From Echinarachnius parma (Eukaryota; Echinodermata; Echinoidea; Clypeasteroida; Echinarachniidae), in contig JBAMJV010001862.1 of NCBI GenBank assembly GCA_037951105.1, forward strand, positions 1 to 64,000: a DNA stretch of 64,000 nucleotides, written 5' to 3'. A program made the translations under genes and the position numbers. Positions 33,600-44,869 of the stretch are shown here, one piece after another. Below the pieces are notes generated by a model. It searched no databases. It worked only from the letters and a program-made list of their open reading frames with translations, and was not told the origin of the DNA. Numbering within the stretch: position 1 is the stretch's first letter; the number at the start of each line of letters is the position of its first letter.

Positions 33600-34600
33600 A
33601 TTTTCAGGTGAAGTTCACACTGCATCCCCTTGCGTGTTTTGACAAGCATGCACTTTTGCCTTTCACTGAGACAGGGGTTATTCGGTAAATATAGTCTCAG
33701 TACAAGTAGGCCTATACTACAGACAGTACATGAGTAACTTGCAGCTTGGCCTACAACCATTTTGTCTACTCCCTTTTCATATATTGTATAGTTAGTAACA
33801 GTAAAGCCTAGGTCACAAATGCTCCGATTCAGGATAAGGCGCCCGTACGATGCCATTTTTAGGGGAAATCTTGCGGGAATCTTGAGGCAGCCGCAAGGGT
33901 GCCATTGCTATTAGAAATTTGGTCTAGGAACCTTAATTGTATTAATTCCACACTGTGTGTGGGACACCGATACCCAATTTTTTTTTTGGGTAGACACATG
34001 TGCAGTACTTACAACCCAACAAAAGAAAAATCACCAAATCTGGACAAAAAATGTTCTGAGGATACCACAAGAAGATGTTAGTCTAGGAATAATATGCATC
34101 TATAAGGATTTCCTGGATAACATCCATGTTGTATGACATACATTTTGTAAAACATACATGATGCGTACTGTAGCTTGGATTACCAATTACCATCATTACA
34201 TACAGTGACATTGACACCCAATTATTGAAGTGAGACACATACATAATCAGTAGACAAAATACATGTACGTGTATATTTTTCCATGGAGGCTGTGTCGGGC
34301 ATGTACAGTATATTCACAAATTATCAAGTTTTGGCGGTCAAAACCAGGATTTGCATAGCCGTAAACAGATTTCTAAAAAAATCATGTTAAGAATTCTCTT
34401 ACATTTGGTTGCTCAGTCGGGCAAGTAGTGGCATAAATTAAGTTTTAGTGGCCTTCTATTCAAAACTCAATTATTTGTTTTGCTAAGTGGATGAGGCTAG
34501 TAGGACATCTGTGTTATTGTTCATTAAAACGAATGAATTCAATCAAGAGAAAACTGATAAAAAAAATATATTATTTGTATTTATGACAAAGAGCAAAGAA
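33600..34600. other. No feature recognised
   Basis: AT-rich sequence, with TACATGTACGTGTAT at 34260. No exon or repeat family is identified. Confidence 0.5.
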
Positions 34601-34604
34601 AAAA

Positions 34605-34680
34605 GGGGCTTCCATGGGAATTGAACCAGAGACCTCCAGATTGCTATACCTGTGATCTGACCACTAAGCTACATGTGACC
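34605..34680 (-). tRNA. tRNA-like sequence (pseudogene or SINE head)
   Basis: On the minus strand a box A, TAGCTTAGTGGTCAGA, is followed about 35 bases later by a box B, GGTTCAATTCC, in a GTCTCTGGTTCAATTCCCA context. The spacing fits a tRNA internal promoter. The 5' acceptor side (GGTCACATG) does not pair with the 3' side (CATGGAAGCCCC) and the anticodon stem is poor. A functional tRNA is therefore unlikely and a pseudogene or SINE head is preferred. Confidence 0.55.
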
Positions 34681-34984
34681 GGACATAGCAAAACCCTGCA
34701 CTTGTTGGTAAAAAATCAAAATGTAGATTTTCATACCATTAGAAAGGCCTCATCACAAGCTTTCATTTGATGCTTTGTTCTAACAAATTGGTGAATAATT
34801 GGCAAAGATATATGTTTGTTTCAATTTTACGAACATATTACACACATTATGTGAACTTTAAATGCCCATTTCTTCAAAACATGAATTACAAGTTCAGGGT
34901 TTTGATATATCCAGTCACATATGTAGTTACTCTTATGAATATTATGGTGGTCCTTACATGCGAGCAAATGTACATCTGGGATTA

Positions 34985-35147
34985 GGGGCCATCTACAAAG
35001 TATGTACACACAAGAGGGGGGGAGGGGGGGGGGGGGGTTCATGCTGATGCATACACTGTATTCAACCACATGCAAAAAAGTGAGTACAGGGGGAGGGGGG
35101 GTCAATTTCGGACAAAAAAATTGCGTACATACTTTGTAGATGGCCCC
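34985..35147. mobile_element. Harbinger-like MITE
   Basis: GGGGCCATCTACAAAGTATG is mirrored by CATACTTTGTAGATGGCCCC, continuing to GTAC. TTA sits on both sides (34982-34984 and 35148-35150). The 163-bp interior carries two G-runs. Confidence 0.92.
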
Positions 35148-35461
35148 TTACCAGTTGCCTTCATTAAACAGTTGTCTCAATATATAGTATTTGAAGCGTA
35201 CATGTACATGTCTATACATATTGGAACGCAACAAATGAAACAAATCATACACAGTGTCTGGATGAGCAAAATAATGAATGTAACATAAACTGTACATACA
35301 CAAAAATGTACAACTGGGACTGTCAACTGTCTTCATTCCGTGCAAGGCAGTGTGACATCGATACCCAATTATACTCAGACTGACACAACTGGGCCATTCT
35401 AATACATACATGTGACCATGAGGCAGACAAAACTGCTATCATGTAGTCTTTTTTAAAGGCC

Positions 35462-35840
35462 CAGTCAATCCGCCGAACCGACAAATAATAATGTTTGTTA
35501 TTAATATAGCGCCTTATATGATTGATAATCATCTCTAAGTTTTTTATTACATCTACATTATTATCCCGGTCATCGGACACACACTCGCAATCCATCCACA
35601 CGTAACGTGCACTTTCTGCTCCCTTGGGAGCAATGCATTCTGACAGCCATATGGCGGACTATAAAAGTATGATTGCATGCACGTTCTACTCCTACCAGGT
35701 CCCCATTTATACAACTGGGTAGAGAACAGCCATTGTGGATAAATTGTCTCGCTGAAGGACAAACGCAGTGGGCAGGGTTCGAACTCGGGTCCCACGCATC
35801 GGAGAGCGCGGGCTCTACCAATCTTGCCACACCATGTCCG
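35462..35840 (-). mobile_element. tRNA-derived SINE, fullest copy
   Basis: On the minus strand it starts at about 35832 with a tRNA-like head: box A TGGCAAGATTGGTAGAGC and box B GAGTTCGAACCC. The body holds ACCCAGTTGTATAAATGGGG, ACCTGGTAGGAGTAGAAC and CTCCCAAGGGAGCAG. It ends GGCGCTATATTAATAACAAAC with a short TTATTATT tail. Head, unrelated body and AT tail are the standard SINE layout. Partial copies lie at 31996 and 43210. Confidence 0.85.
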
Positions 35841-36049
35841 AATCCAGGGAGGTGTTCATTTGCTTTCGGTTTCAGACTTTGAGTTCGGTGTGTTATCTTA
35901 TCGGGGTGCAGTCAGTTTCTACGCCGTTTGGGTTCAGACTCCCAAATTTGTCAAACGGATTTTTTCAAAACATACGCCAAATAATCCACTTCGACAAATT
36001 ATTTTTAAAGTCTGAACCCAAACCCCATGGAGCTTGTCAGCACCCTAAA

Positions 36050-36335
36050 ATAGACCGAACTGAAAACAAAAGCAATTTAAACACACCACCCCAAATTTGT
36101 CGATTTAGGTTCGGTTTAGTTTCCATTTGGGTTCGAGCTGGTGTCGATTTGGTTCTGGGGTCAGTCTGGGTTCCCGGTTCAGTCTGGTTGTATGTCTCAA
36201 TGCTGATTGTACACTGAATTCAGGCACAGAATATATAACCAACTCGAGACCAATCGTTTCTATTGTTACCCAAAAACTTATCAGCAGGGAAAAAATTAAT
36301 ATTTATTTTTCGGGGCTACTTTTCAAGCTTTCCTG
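36050..36335 (+). repeat. Dispersed repeat related to 29.4 kb
   Basis: TTCGGTTTAGTTTCC, GGTTCNGTCTGGTTGTATGTC, TACACTGAATTCAG and CGTTTCTATTGTTACC. The inverted counterpart is at 29400-29640. It ends with the CTACTTTTCAAGCTTTCCTGC block. Confidence 0.65.
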
Positions 36336-36460
36336 CATGAAAATAACACTGTAAAATTTGTTTTGCATTGAACTCTATGCACATTTATGTACTTTTTGTA
36401 CTGCTTATCAGCCAAATGTTAATCAGGGCTTTCTCTTATGTGGCCCAAAACTACACATCA

Positions 36461-36635
36461 GGGCCCCGTTGCAGAAAGAGATGAACTCGATTGTTAAGTT
36501 GCAATTAATTGCAAGTCGGATCATGTCACTAAATGAGCAAATCTGATTGGTTGAAACGTGCATATATTTTCTGACTTGCGAGTACATGTAATTGCATCTT
36601 TACAATCAATTGCAACTCTTTCCGCAATAGGGCCC
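36461..36635. mobile_element. Family F MITE, intact
   Basis: GGGCCCCGTTGCAGAAAGAG is mirrored by CTCTTTCCGCAATAGGGCCC. Inside lie GCAATTAATTGCAAGTCGG and CATGTCACTAAATGAGCAAAT. Copies lie at 39663 and 8595. Confidence 0.9.
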
Positions 36636-36717
36636 ATATAGTCAGACTCCCAACACAGTATCATAGTCATAGACCACTGGTAAGTGCAAGCACTGATAAT
36701 GAACTGTCAGATTTGCA

Positions 36718-36763
36718 TTTATATATATATATATTTTTTTTTTTGGGGGGGGGGGGGGGGGGA
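36718..36763. repeat. (AT)n, T-run and G-run
   Basis: ATATATATATATA followed by T10 and a G18 run. Confidence 0.9.
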
Positions 36764-36863
36764 ACTTCTTTATTAAACTCTTCAATCTTGACTTTTGGAA
36801 TCAACTTAACACATTGCCTGCAATAACCTGGTTATTCCATGTATAAACTCCAAAGGAATTTAA

Positions 36864-37301
36864 AGGGGACCACCAGGCAAAGGACAACACATTATGATAT
36901 GTTTTGGTACCGTTTTGTGATATCAAATAGATACCCAACATTTTGCAAAGGGTTGTGTAATTCAAAAACAAAGCAATTCATTTCCACCACTTACGGAACC
37001 ACTGCTATTTCCTGGTTCCATACGGGCCAAGCATTTGCGAGTGCGCCAATGCTTTCACGCATACGTCAATAGATTCCCGGATGATTCATTCGCTCTGTAC
37101 AGTGCGCTCTGGCTCTGCACGCATATAGTCTACGCAATTCAGACCGCATGAACGCATGGTTGAGAATGGTGATGCGTTTTCCAATTATATATTTTTTTCT
37201 GAAAACATATTTTTGTTTGAACTTGTTGAAGGAATGGAATACTAAAGATGGTACCTTTCTATAATACATGTAAGAATATTATTTTTGGGTGGTGGTACCC
37301 T
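36864..37301. mobile_element. TTAA MITE family D, intact
   Basis: 438 bp between TTAA 36860-36863 and 37302-37305; ends AGGGGACCACCAGGC and GGTGGTGGTACCCT. Very similar to 16203-16642, including the CATTTGCGAGTGCGCCAATG block. Confidence 0.92.
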
Positions 37302-37727
37302 TTAAACTACATCTAGTGGAAAACAAGTTAATGAGCATATAACTGCACCGTGAATGAAGGGATTATCCTTGTAATCACATAAGGATAATTAATCCTATCC
37401 CATGCACAGTTAATCCAGACAGGATTAACAATGATGAAAGGGGATTAAAACCCCAAGCCAAAAGCTTCAGGCATTTTCTTTAACTCTATAAATGAATTGT
37501 GGTTTTGAATTTGAAAATTCATCGAAAGGAGATTTTTATAAATACTTTTGATTTTTTTAATGAGTTATATATCGTCACAAATTGTCTGTTCTGTAACATT
37601 TTAACTTTTAAAATAACATGAAATATGGAAGATTTCCTGCCTGGATGGAATTGAGCTACAACACGAACACACACACACACAAGGACACATAGTACACTAG
37701 ATACAAACATGTTTGAACAATGGTTAA

Positions 37728-38241
37728 AGGGGTAGTTCAGTTTTGGTATAGAGGGCGCTGCACAAAATAATTTGTTTGTGAGGTCATGAAAAACTGAGTG
37801 TAAAATTTAATGGCAGAATAAACTTTATTTGATCAAAATTGGTTCAGAAACGGCTGAAATATCAATAAATATATCCGATCGGAATAAATCTGGGGCCCAG
37901 ATTTATTTGATGATTTAAATCTAAAATGCCTACACTTTTCAACAATTTTCAAAAGAGGTTTTTAAATAGTTGTTGATGATCTCTCTATCTAATCATTATC
38001 TCAACAAAACATCACATGCAAAATTTTGTATGAAAAATAGTTGACACCAATGTTTTTTTAGAGAGCGCCCTCTTGTGTTTTAATGGCTCTTTTTTAATGA
38101 TAGCAGGCTTTTTAATTCGTTCTTTATAATTTTCTATATCTTTCGAGCATGGTGGAATTATAACTATTAGTTTAATAATCTATAAAATTAGTACAGGTGT
38201 TGGAAACTAAAGCTCAACCTTACCAAAACTGTACTACCTCT
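37728..38241 (-). mobile_element. TTAA MITE family B
   Basis: 514 bp between TTAA 37724-37727 and 38242-38245; ends AGGGGTAGTTCAGTTTTGG and AAAACTGTACTACCTCT. The interior shares GAGCGCCCTCTTG and CGAGCATGGTGGAATTATAAC. Confidence 0.88.
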
Positions 38242-38429
38242 TTAAATGGTGTACATTAAATATTTTTCAAACAAAATTCATCCATAATAATACTTTTGCA
38301 GAAATCTCTTATCTCACACATCACAACTATTTCAAAAATATTTTGTTTTCAGCAGTATTTCCATTAAAAATATTTTGTATGCAAAGTTTAAAAACTGGAA
38401 AGTTCATAGATCTATAAAATAAATATGTA

Positions 38430-38554
38430 TAGTCAAACCTTAGCACTAGCAGCCAGCCACCTGTCTATAAAACGATCTCTTATTCGATGTCACCTTTCCA
38501 CAGTGGTCTTCTCTCTTGTTTCCCTTAGGTGGTCACTTTACACAGGTGTTTACT
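38430..38554. mobile_element. Family E MITE, shortened
   Basis: AGTCAAACCTTAGC to CACAGGTGTTTACTG, with an internal deletion relative to the 164-bp copy. Confidence 0.75.
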
Positions 38555-38617
38555 GTATACAAGTACATGTACAAACATATATGAGGTGTGAAAGTTTGTA
38601 TTCGTAAAAAATCTTAC

Positions 38618-38914
38618 CTCTAATTTTCGGGGCCGCTCCAGTTCATAGCCGCCGTGGTCCACCGGCATCTGCCCCCGGGGGTCAGGGGACAGCGCCCCAC
38701 CATTGTGACGCACCGCTTCTGACACGGGCGATGACATGACCTCCCCCACGCCTACCCCGCCCCCTCCACCTCCTCCCCCCACACCCGGAGGGGGTTTCCC
38801 CACACCGTCAGGCGCAGGGGAGCTGGTGGGGGGCGGGGCGAGTGGGGAATGCACATGTTGTTGCTGCGGCTGTTGCGGATGTGGGTGTTGCGGTGGTGGC
38901 GGCTGGTTGCTCAT
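38618..38914 (-). CDS. First coding exon of an unidentified Pro/Gln/Gly-rich protein
   Basis: The start is the ATG at 38914: A at position -3, and an in-frame TAA about 60 bases upstream with no earlier in-frame ATG after it. The exon encodes 99 codons and ends exactly at GAG|GTAAGA (GT at 38617-38616), a consensus donor giving a phase-0 intron. Residues 4-35 are Pro/Gln/His-rich (PPPPQHPHPQQPQQQH). Residues 44-58 are mainly Gly and Val. Residues 60-99 are more complex and end YELERPRKLE. There is no signal peptide or membrane segment. Such N-termini are common in metazoan nuclear regulators. The PVDH...RPR.LE stretch recalls the NCoR/SMRT co-repressor N-terminus, but that is too short to name the gene. 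The remaining exons should lie at lower coordinates; none was found before the window start. GC content is far above the flanking intron. Confidence 0.7.
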
Positions 38915-39379
38915 GTTGCTAGCTGCTTTTTTAAATTTTCCACTGATATACTGAAATCCTTTTTAATACTGTTCGAAATCCTCAGTTTATGATACAGTCA
39001 TTCATCTGGCACTTACAAGACAATATTTGGCAATGATTTATAATGATGGTTTCAAGATGCAACCTTGTCACTGAAAGACGATCAAGTACACAAAGACAAT
39101 TTAATTTTCTCCTTTTTACCTAAAAAATATAAAAGCAAATTGCTCGTTTTATTTATATCTCCTCAAAGTTTCAGAAAATCCGAAAAAAGGATTAAGAAGC
39201 TGTTAGCTAGATATCTTTTCAGCTATGAACGAAAAGTTCTCCGAATGAAAGGAAAATACACGCAGTTTTGAATCCGGGTATATGTGTTGACTCTGCCGAC
39301 ATGACAGGATCCAATTGAGGGACTTGGCCGGGGTGAGTTTATTCCACTTAATCCTTGGGTTCTTCCAGATCTTGTAGAG
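38915..39379 (-). other. Probable 5' UTR of the 38618-38914 exon
   Basis: On the minus strand a long pyrimidine-rich tract (TTTCTCCCTTTCCC, CATTTTTTCCCAACAG) gives a strong splice acceptor with AG at 39381-39380. The exon would then run from 39379 into the coding start at 38914. Its first 58 codons are open (LYKIWKNPRIKW...) but a stop follows before the ATG, so the segment is best read as untranslated leader. An unrelated terminal exon of another gene is the alternative. Confidence 0.4.
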
Positions 39380-39484
39380 CTGTTGGGAAAAAATGAAAAG
39401 GGAAAGGGAGAAATTAAATTATTTTGTTAATATTCTATGATTTGTTATAATTCACTCACTCAATGTTAGAAAGAAATTAACATT

Positions 39485-39605
39485 TTCACCTTGTGGCCCA
39501 TGCAGTCGGGAGTGTAAGAACAATTACAATTTGTTGAATTCTAGTGGCCCAAAACCTAAATCTTGTAGCCCTGAACAAAGAAAAACATTTTCAATTCTGT
39601 TACTA
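39485..39605. repeat. GGCCC-motif element fragment
   Basis: TTGTGGCCCATGCAGTCGGG, TAGTGGCCCAAAACC and TGTAGCCCTGAACAAAG resemble the element at 14664-15915. Confidence 0.55.
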
Positions 39606-39662
39606 TATATTTGGCTGCCCATGAGCTCATTTTAATTGTAGTGTCCCCAGGACATCAGGCCT

Positions 39663-39832
39663 GGGCCCCGTTGCAGAAAGAGATACAATCGATTGTACAG
39701 TAAGTTACAATGAATTGTAAGTCAGAAAATTTGTGCATTTCAACCAATCAGATTAGCGCATTCAGTCACATGATCTGACTTCAATTAATTGCAACTTTAC
39801 ATCGACAGCATCTCTTTCTGCAATAGGCCCTG
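39663..39832. mobile_element. Family F MITE
   Basis: GGGCCCCGTTGCAGAAAGAG to CATCTCTTTCTGCAATAGGCCC, with GTAAGTCAGAAAATTTGTGC and GTCACATGATCTGACTT inside. About 170 bp. Confidence 0.9.
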
Positions 39833-40074
39833 TGCTGATTTCTAGCACTGCATTATCATTTTATAATTCTCATTCCTTATTCATCAGGAAAGTTGTAATA
39901 CATTTTCAAATTGATAACAAATTAAGATAAATAAACTAAGTATGCCAAAGTTTCATGATGATGTTTTTTTTATTTTTTATTAAATGGTTTTAATTACACA
40001 TACACACATATATCTAGATGCTTACACCTATAAAGATTGTATGTACAGTACGTTGTAAAAGTATAACATGCACT

Positions 40075-40620
40075 TCCCCTCACTCAGCCATGCGTGCAAG
40101 GGCCATTGTTATTCACACAATGGGCTGGTGTCAATTGCTACATCAAAGTCACCTACATTGTCATAGGAGTGAATTGAATTGGTTTAGGTGTGGCTTTGTG
40201 GGGAATTCTTTTTTTTTCCAGGGGGTGGGACCTCCTGTATTGTCTCCACCCCCACCCCCCCCCCACCCCCCCCACCCCCCCCCCCCCCACCCCATCCCCA
40301 TATTCCCCTTGCTCAGCCTTGCATGAGTTGCAAACCAGTCCATCATTATCAGTTACCTAAATTGTTGTAGGTATTTGTTCAGGGGGGGGGGGGGGGTGGA
40401 TGGGATGTGACCTATTTGTATTGTCTCACGTACACCCCCCCCCCCACCTCATATTTTGTTTGCTCAGCCATGCAAGCACATACCATTGTTATTCATACAA
40501 TGGGATATGGTGTCAATTGCTATATCATAGTTTCCTAAATTGTCACAGGCACAGGTGTGTTTTTGTGAAGGAATTCTTTTGTTTTTCTCTCAACACCCAC
40601 CCATCATCTTTTTTTTCTTC
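40075..40620. repeat. Tandem repeat with C/G runs, three units
   Basis: GCTCAGCC(A/T)TGC, CCATTGTTATTCACACAATGGG, GGTGTCAATTGCTA, CCTA(A/C)ATTGTCA and GGAATTCTTTT recur from about 40083, 40311 and 40464. C-rich runs at 40249-40300 and 40435 and a G-run at 40382 punctuate them. Confidence 0.8.
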
Positions 40621-40834
40621 ATGTCAAGCTCGTATTGATTTTCATTATTTGTTTAACATCAAATTAATGTCAACAATCGCATATCAATGAAAACATACAT
40701 CAAATACAAAGCAATAACAACATTTCATCAAGTATATCATGCCTGGGTTATATTTCATACTAGGACTGTCTACAATAAGTCAGTTGGCTTATATCTGTGA
40801 AATATCAAAATTACTTCAAACAAAGGGAAAAACA

Positions 40835-41330
40835 GCAAGTAACTGTCATCATGGTCTATTTGCAGTACATTTGCACAGTTTATCCCTCTTCATAGGGAAT
40901 AAGTAAACATATCAATGGGTCCTCCAGACAGATTAGGGGTAAAGTTTATATCCTTATCCTAAACCTCTAGATTATGATTTTTGTTTTGTTTTCTTATAGC
41001 AGACAGAATGAGCTAAGACAAAATGGAGTGGCATGCAGTTACTGTCATCATGGTCTATTTGCAGTACACTTGCACAGTTTATCCCTTCTTCACAGGAATA
41101 AGTAAACCTATCAATGGGTTCTTCCAGACAGATTAGAGGTCAAATTTATTCTAATCCTAAGCCTCTGGATTCTGATTTAATTGTTGATCTTTCAGAAGGC
41201 AAAATTGGTATAGACCAATTGGCATGAAACTGTCATCATGGTCTATTTGCAGTACACTTGCACGTAGTTTATCCCCTCTTCACAGGAATAAGTAAACATA
41301 TCGATGGGTCCTCCAGACAGATTAGGGGCA
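40835..41330. repeat. ~190-bp tandem repeat, three units
   Basis: CTGTCATCATGGTCTATTTGC at 40843, 41042 and 41230 (199 and 188 bp), followed by CAGTTTATCCC, AAGTAAAC and ATGGGTCCTCCAGACAGATTA. The CCTAAGCCTCTGGATTCTGA part of the unit also occurs singly at 18390 and 21545. Confidence 0.92.
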
Positions 41331-41411
41331 AAGTGGAAAACCCATTTCACTGATAATCCTTCTTCGGGTTTTTCCCTTCTCTCTCTCTCTCCCATCTTGG
41401 CCAAGATAGGA

Positions 41412-41526
41412 CCATCCAAATAAATAGATAAGTAGGAAATCAGTGTTATTTTTCTCTGGTTCATAACGTTATGAACCAGAGCAAAATAACACTGATTTCC
41501 TATTGAAATAAAATTCATTTGGATGG
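41412..41526. mobile_element. 115-bp near-perfect palindrome
   Basis: CCATCCAAATAAAT and TAGGAAATCAGTGTTATTTT, then CTCTGGTTCATAACG, mirror across a central AACGTT at 41467-41472 with essentially no loop. The arms end at ATTTGGATGG. Confidence 0.9.
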
Positions 41527-41539
41527 GCAATTCTTAACA

Positions 41540-42715
41540 TATTCGATTGATTTTCAACATTCTGACATTATTTTGGATGCTCTGTCAGCAAATGAAGTTC
41601 AAATTTGGAAATTCTAAAAATAGGTTTTTGATGACATGCATCACACTTCACCACTCTATGCACACACTGGCATCTATAGCATTTCTGTTTTCATCCATTC
41701 TTCATTGATCTTGGGTAAAAACTGCAAACACAATCATGAATAAAATCAAGGGACAAAATAACACATTTAAAAAATCAGAATTCTAAGAAAAAAATAAAAG
41801 TACCATATAAAAGATATTCTTTTGGGCCATACAACTACCATACAACTGTCATTTTCATGAAAGGAATTATAACTTTAGTTTGATCTATATGAATGGACTA
41901 ACAAATCTTTGATTGTCTTTCATATTGAAATCACTATGTCTATGAAGGATGCATTCAAATTTCCACAACAGGAGCTATGACAAATTTTAAATTTTCTATT
42001 CTTTTCTAGCTTGCCTTCCTCAGTTTAACAAGTGCTACAAAAATAACAGCAGGGGCTCTTTTTATGAATTTAAGGGACCAATCTTGTTGGCAATTCAGGA
42101 GCTAAATTGCTTAAAGCTTTTGTGTATTTTTTTTTGGACTTGAAGAGGGAGTTAAAATCAAAGACAAAAGGACACATACCCCAGGCTCATCCATCCAAAG
42201 TACAACGTACATAATGACTATGTAGCCTACTTTTCCACAAAAACAGCCATTCCACCCCTGCAAAGGCTGCTATATTACAAGCGCACTACTAACTCCCTTT
42301 CAGGTATTACAAACGCCCACATTTGACATTTTTGTGACTTTTTATGGAAGGACAACCTCTACTGGAGAAGCCCCATTTGCATTTAGATGACATTCCTTTG
42401 CATTCAGACTTCAGTAACCATGTAAATCAGCATGCTAATGCAACCATGCACTACATGTAACAAAGCTAATTGCTAGTATTTATGGAAATGGGATACTTTT
42501 ATTATTTTAACCACCAAAAAAAATGTTCCACGGCCTTTGCTGCTTGCACTTGTGCTCCTCTACTCGAAAAAAAAAACCACACACACACAAACATGTGACA
42601 TTTTCACTTCTTTTTGGATTAGGTGTAGCAAGTTTAAAAGAGTGCATGCTTTTTAATCATGGGATCCAGAGTTCATTACCAGTGCATGCCCACTGTATTT
42701 GTCCTCCAACAAGAC
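41540..42715. other. No gene; one repeat fragment
   Basis: 42045-42140 (GGGGCTCTTTTTATGAATTT, GAGCTAAATTGC, TTTGTGTATTTTTTTT) belongs to the dispersed CCCCGTGTATTT family. The rest is AT-rich and unassigned. Confidence 0.55.
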
Positions 42716-42721
42716 AATTAA

Positions 42722-43024
42722 AGGGAACCACCACCCCAAAATCACTTTTCTTATACATGAAAGGTACAGTATTAGTTTTAGTAGTCCATTCCACCAACAA
42801 GTTCAGCAAAATAGGTTTCCAGACAAATTATACGATTTGAAATGTCATTACATGTCTGCAGACAAAGACAAATAAATGCCCTGTTGGTTCTGTAAGTGTT
42901 GGTGATCAATTGCATTGTTTATGAATTACACAACCCTTTGCAAATTGTTGGACATTTATTTGATATCAAACAAGGGTACCAAAACATATAACTCTGCACG
43001 ATGTTCTTTGCGTGGTGGTCCCCT
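42722..43024 (-). mobile_element. TTAA MITE family D, inverted, internally deleted
   Basis: TTAA 42718-42721 then AGGGAACCACCACCCC; the other end is GCGTGGTGGTCCCCT with TTAA changed to ATAA. The interior is the reverse complement of the family D ends. Confidence 0.85.
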
Positions 43025-43046
43025 ATAATATTGTTGCTATCTACCC

Positions 43047-43205
43047 AGGGTTTTATAAAACTTTTGCAATTGTTCAAAGTGTCCAATTATTGTAACTACC
43101 ATGGCAACAGCTCAAGTGCTACATGTTGATTGGCTGTTGACCTGATAGTTGCAATAAATTGACGTTAACAACCATTTTAAAAAGTTGTATGAATCAGGGC
43201 CCAGG
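43047..43205. mobile_element. Second copy of the 25.1-kb MITE
   Basis: GGGTTTTATAAAACTTTTGC, GTAACTACCATGGCAACAGCT and, mirrored, AAAGTTGTATGAATCAGGGCCC. Confidence 0.82.
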
Positions 43206-43209
43206 GAGG

Positions 43210-43395
43210 GGTGGATTGTGTTTAAAAGGCTGTATGCGGTTGAGTGGGCCTTATTATGGCTGCAAGAATGCATTATACTCCCAAAGAAGTAGAAATTGCA
43301 CGGCATGAGAGTGTGTGTCCGATGACAGGAATAATAATGTAGAGGCATTATCATTCATAACTGTATTTAATTAGGCGCTAGATCTATATAGATAT
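43210..43395 (+). mobile_element. tRNA-SINE body fragment
   Basis: GAATGCATTATACTCCCAAAG, GAGTGTGTGTCCGATGACAGG and ATAATAATGTAGAGGCATTA match the minus-strand SINE at 35462. It ends TTAGGCGCTAGATCTATATAG. No tRNA head. Confidence 0.75.
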
Positions 43396-43744
43396 AAGAT
43401 TTCCAGAACTGGTGGTTTAATACCCCTTGAACCAAGGAGATACGACCTTGAACTAAATATTCCTTCTCAAAAATATGACATATTTTCCCAACATGTGAAA
43501 AAGACAGTTACTAGGCATACTACATGTGCATTGTACAAATACATGTACGTGTGTATGTAGCAAATTTGCATTTAGATGGGATTCTTATAATTTAAAGCAT
43601 TTCAATAACATTGCAGTGTTCAGCTGCAAGATTGTACTCATTGTAGGCCCATATTGTACAGCATTTGATATGCATGCTCACAGTGCTGCACTAACAAATC
43701 TTGCCTTGACTGATCTGTGCGAATTGATCTCGTTATTAGTATCA

Positions 43745-44150
43745 ACATTCGCGCAAACATTTTGGACTGAGGAGTTTGTTTACATGCACATTATGGGCAT
43801 GCATGTGCTCTCGCTGTCAGAGTGCCAACCAAGCTATGATGGTAATATAGCCTCATGTCAAGGCTGAGGGGTTGTTTCTTTCATACTCATTTTTAGAAAT
43901 GGTAGACATTTTGGACGGAGGGGTTTGTTTACATGCACATTATGGGCATGTATGCTTGCTGTCAAGAGTGCGAAGGATGCTATTTTCTTATTCTAGCCTA
44001 GTGTCCAGACTGAAGGGTGGATTTTATTCTGTCACACCCATTTCTGACATTTTGGACATTTTAGACCGAGGGATTTGTTTGAATGCACATTATGGGCATT
44101 GATGGCATTCAAGTCTAGTTTCCAGACTGAGTGGCGGATTTTTTTCAGTC
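43745..44150. repeat. ~150-bp tandem repeat, three units
   Basis: TTTGGAC, GAGG(G/A)(G/T)TTTGTTTACATGC and ACATTATGGGCAT recur at about 43760, 43910 and 44063. Small reading frames here are repeat products. Confidence 0.88.
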
Positions 44151-44305
44151 ACACTCATGATAATTCAAATGGTGTTGCAGCAATGTACAGTTCTTCAGTT
44201 AGTTACACTACATGTAGATCTGGCTGTCCCACTATTAAAGCCAAATAACAGTTTTGTGAAAGTTACCAAAAACATCTACATCAATTGGCCATTTTGAACT
44301 AATTG

Positions 44306-44690
44306 ATCAATATTGTTGAATAAGTACTTTGAAAGGGCTTGTGTGGTAAAACCCGAACCTAAGCATCGTTAAATGCAGAAATATCGGAAGAAATCCAATG
44401 GCAGTCCGTGAAATGTATAAATCCGCCGCCTGTCCGCGCCGCTATAGCGCTGGGCTGGAGATATCGACAAGCCCGCATACCGGATACCACATGGCCCCGG
44501 GTGGTCTTTTGCACGTAGCGTATGCGCGATTCCGCATTGGCAATATTGATTTGCGGCAAATCAGTTTTATAATTTTGCAAATATATCAATTAGTAGGCGG
44601 TTTCCTGGCCAAATTTGTATTATCCCATATTAGTAAAATTACATTCTTTCACATGGTTGGTAATAAGAGCGTACATTTCATTTTTTTTTT
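44306..44690 (+). repeat. Dispersed ~390-bp repeat, copy 2
   Basis: Collinear with 19870-20260, with small indels in the CGCCGCTATAGCGCTGGG region. Confidence 0.82.
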
Positions 44691-44869
44691 GTGGGGCGTT
44701 TCCCCTGTCATTTATCTTTAACCAATTGCCAATTGTCTGTCACACTAATCATAATTTAATGGTGTTGCAAAAATGTAAATTTCATTTATAAGAAGTTACA
44801 CTATTTTTGTGCTATAGTGATATTCTAGCCTGGTGTTCAGACTAAAAGTCTGAATGGTACTTTAAAACT

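Noticed and set aside
34605..34680. A functional tRNA gene
   Set aside because: Boxes A and B are good but the acceptor stem does not pair and the anticodon arm is poor.
35768..36217. 149-codon open frame
   Set aside because: It spans the SINE head and a dispersed repeat; no protein family is recognisable and the repeat exists elsewhere in inverted form.
39204..39379. A coding exon starting LYKIWKNP on the minus strand
   Set aside because: The acceptor is strong, but the frame stops before the next ATG and I recognise no domain; treated as leader sequence.
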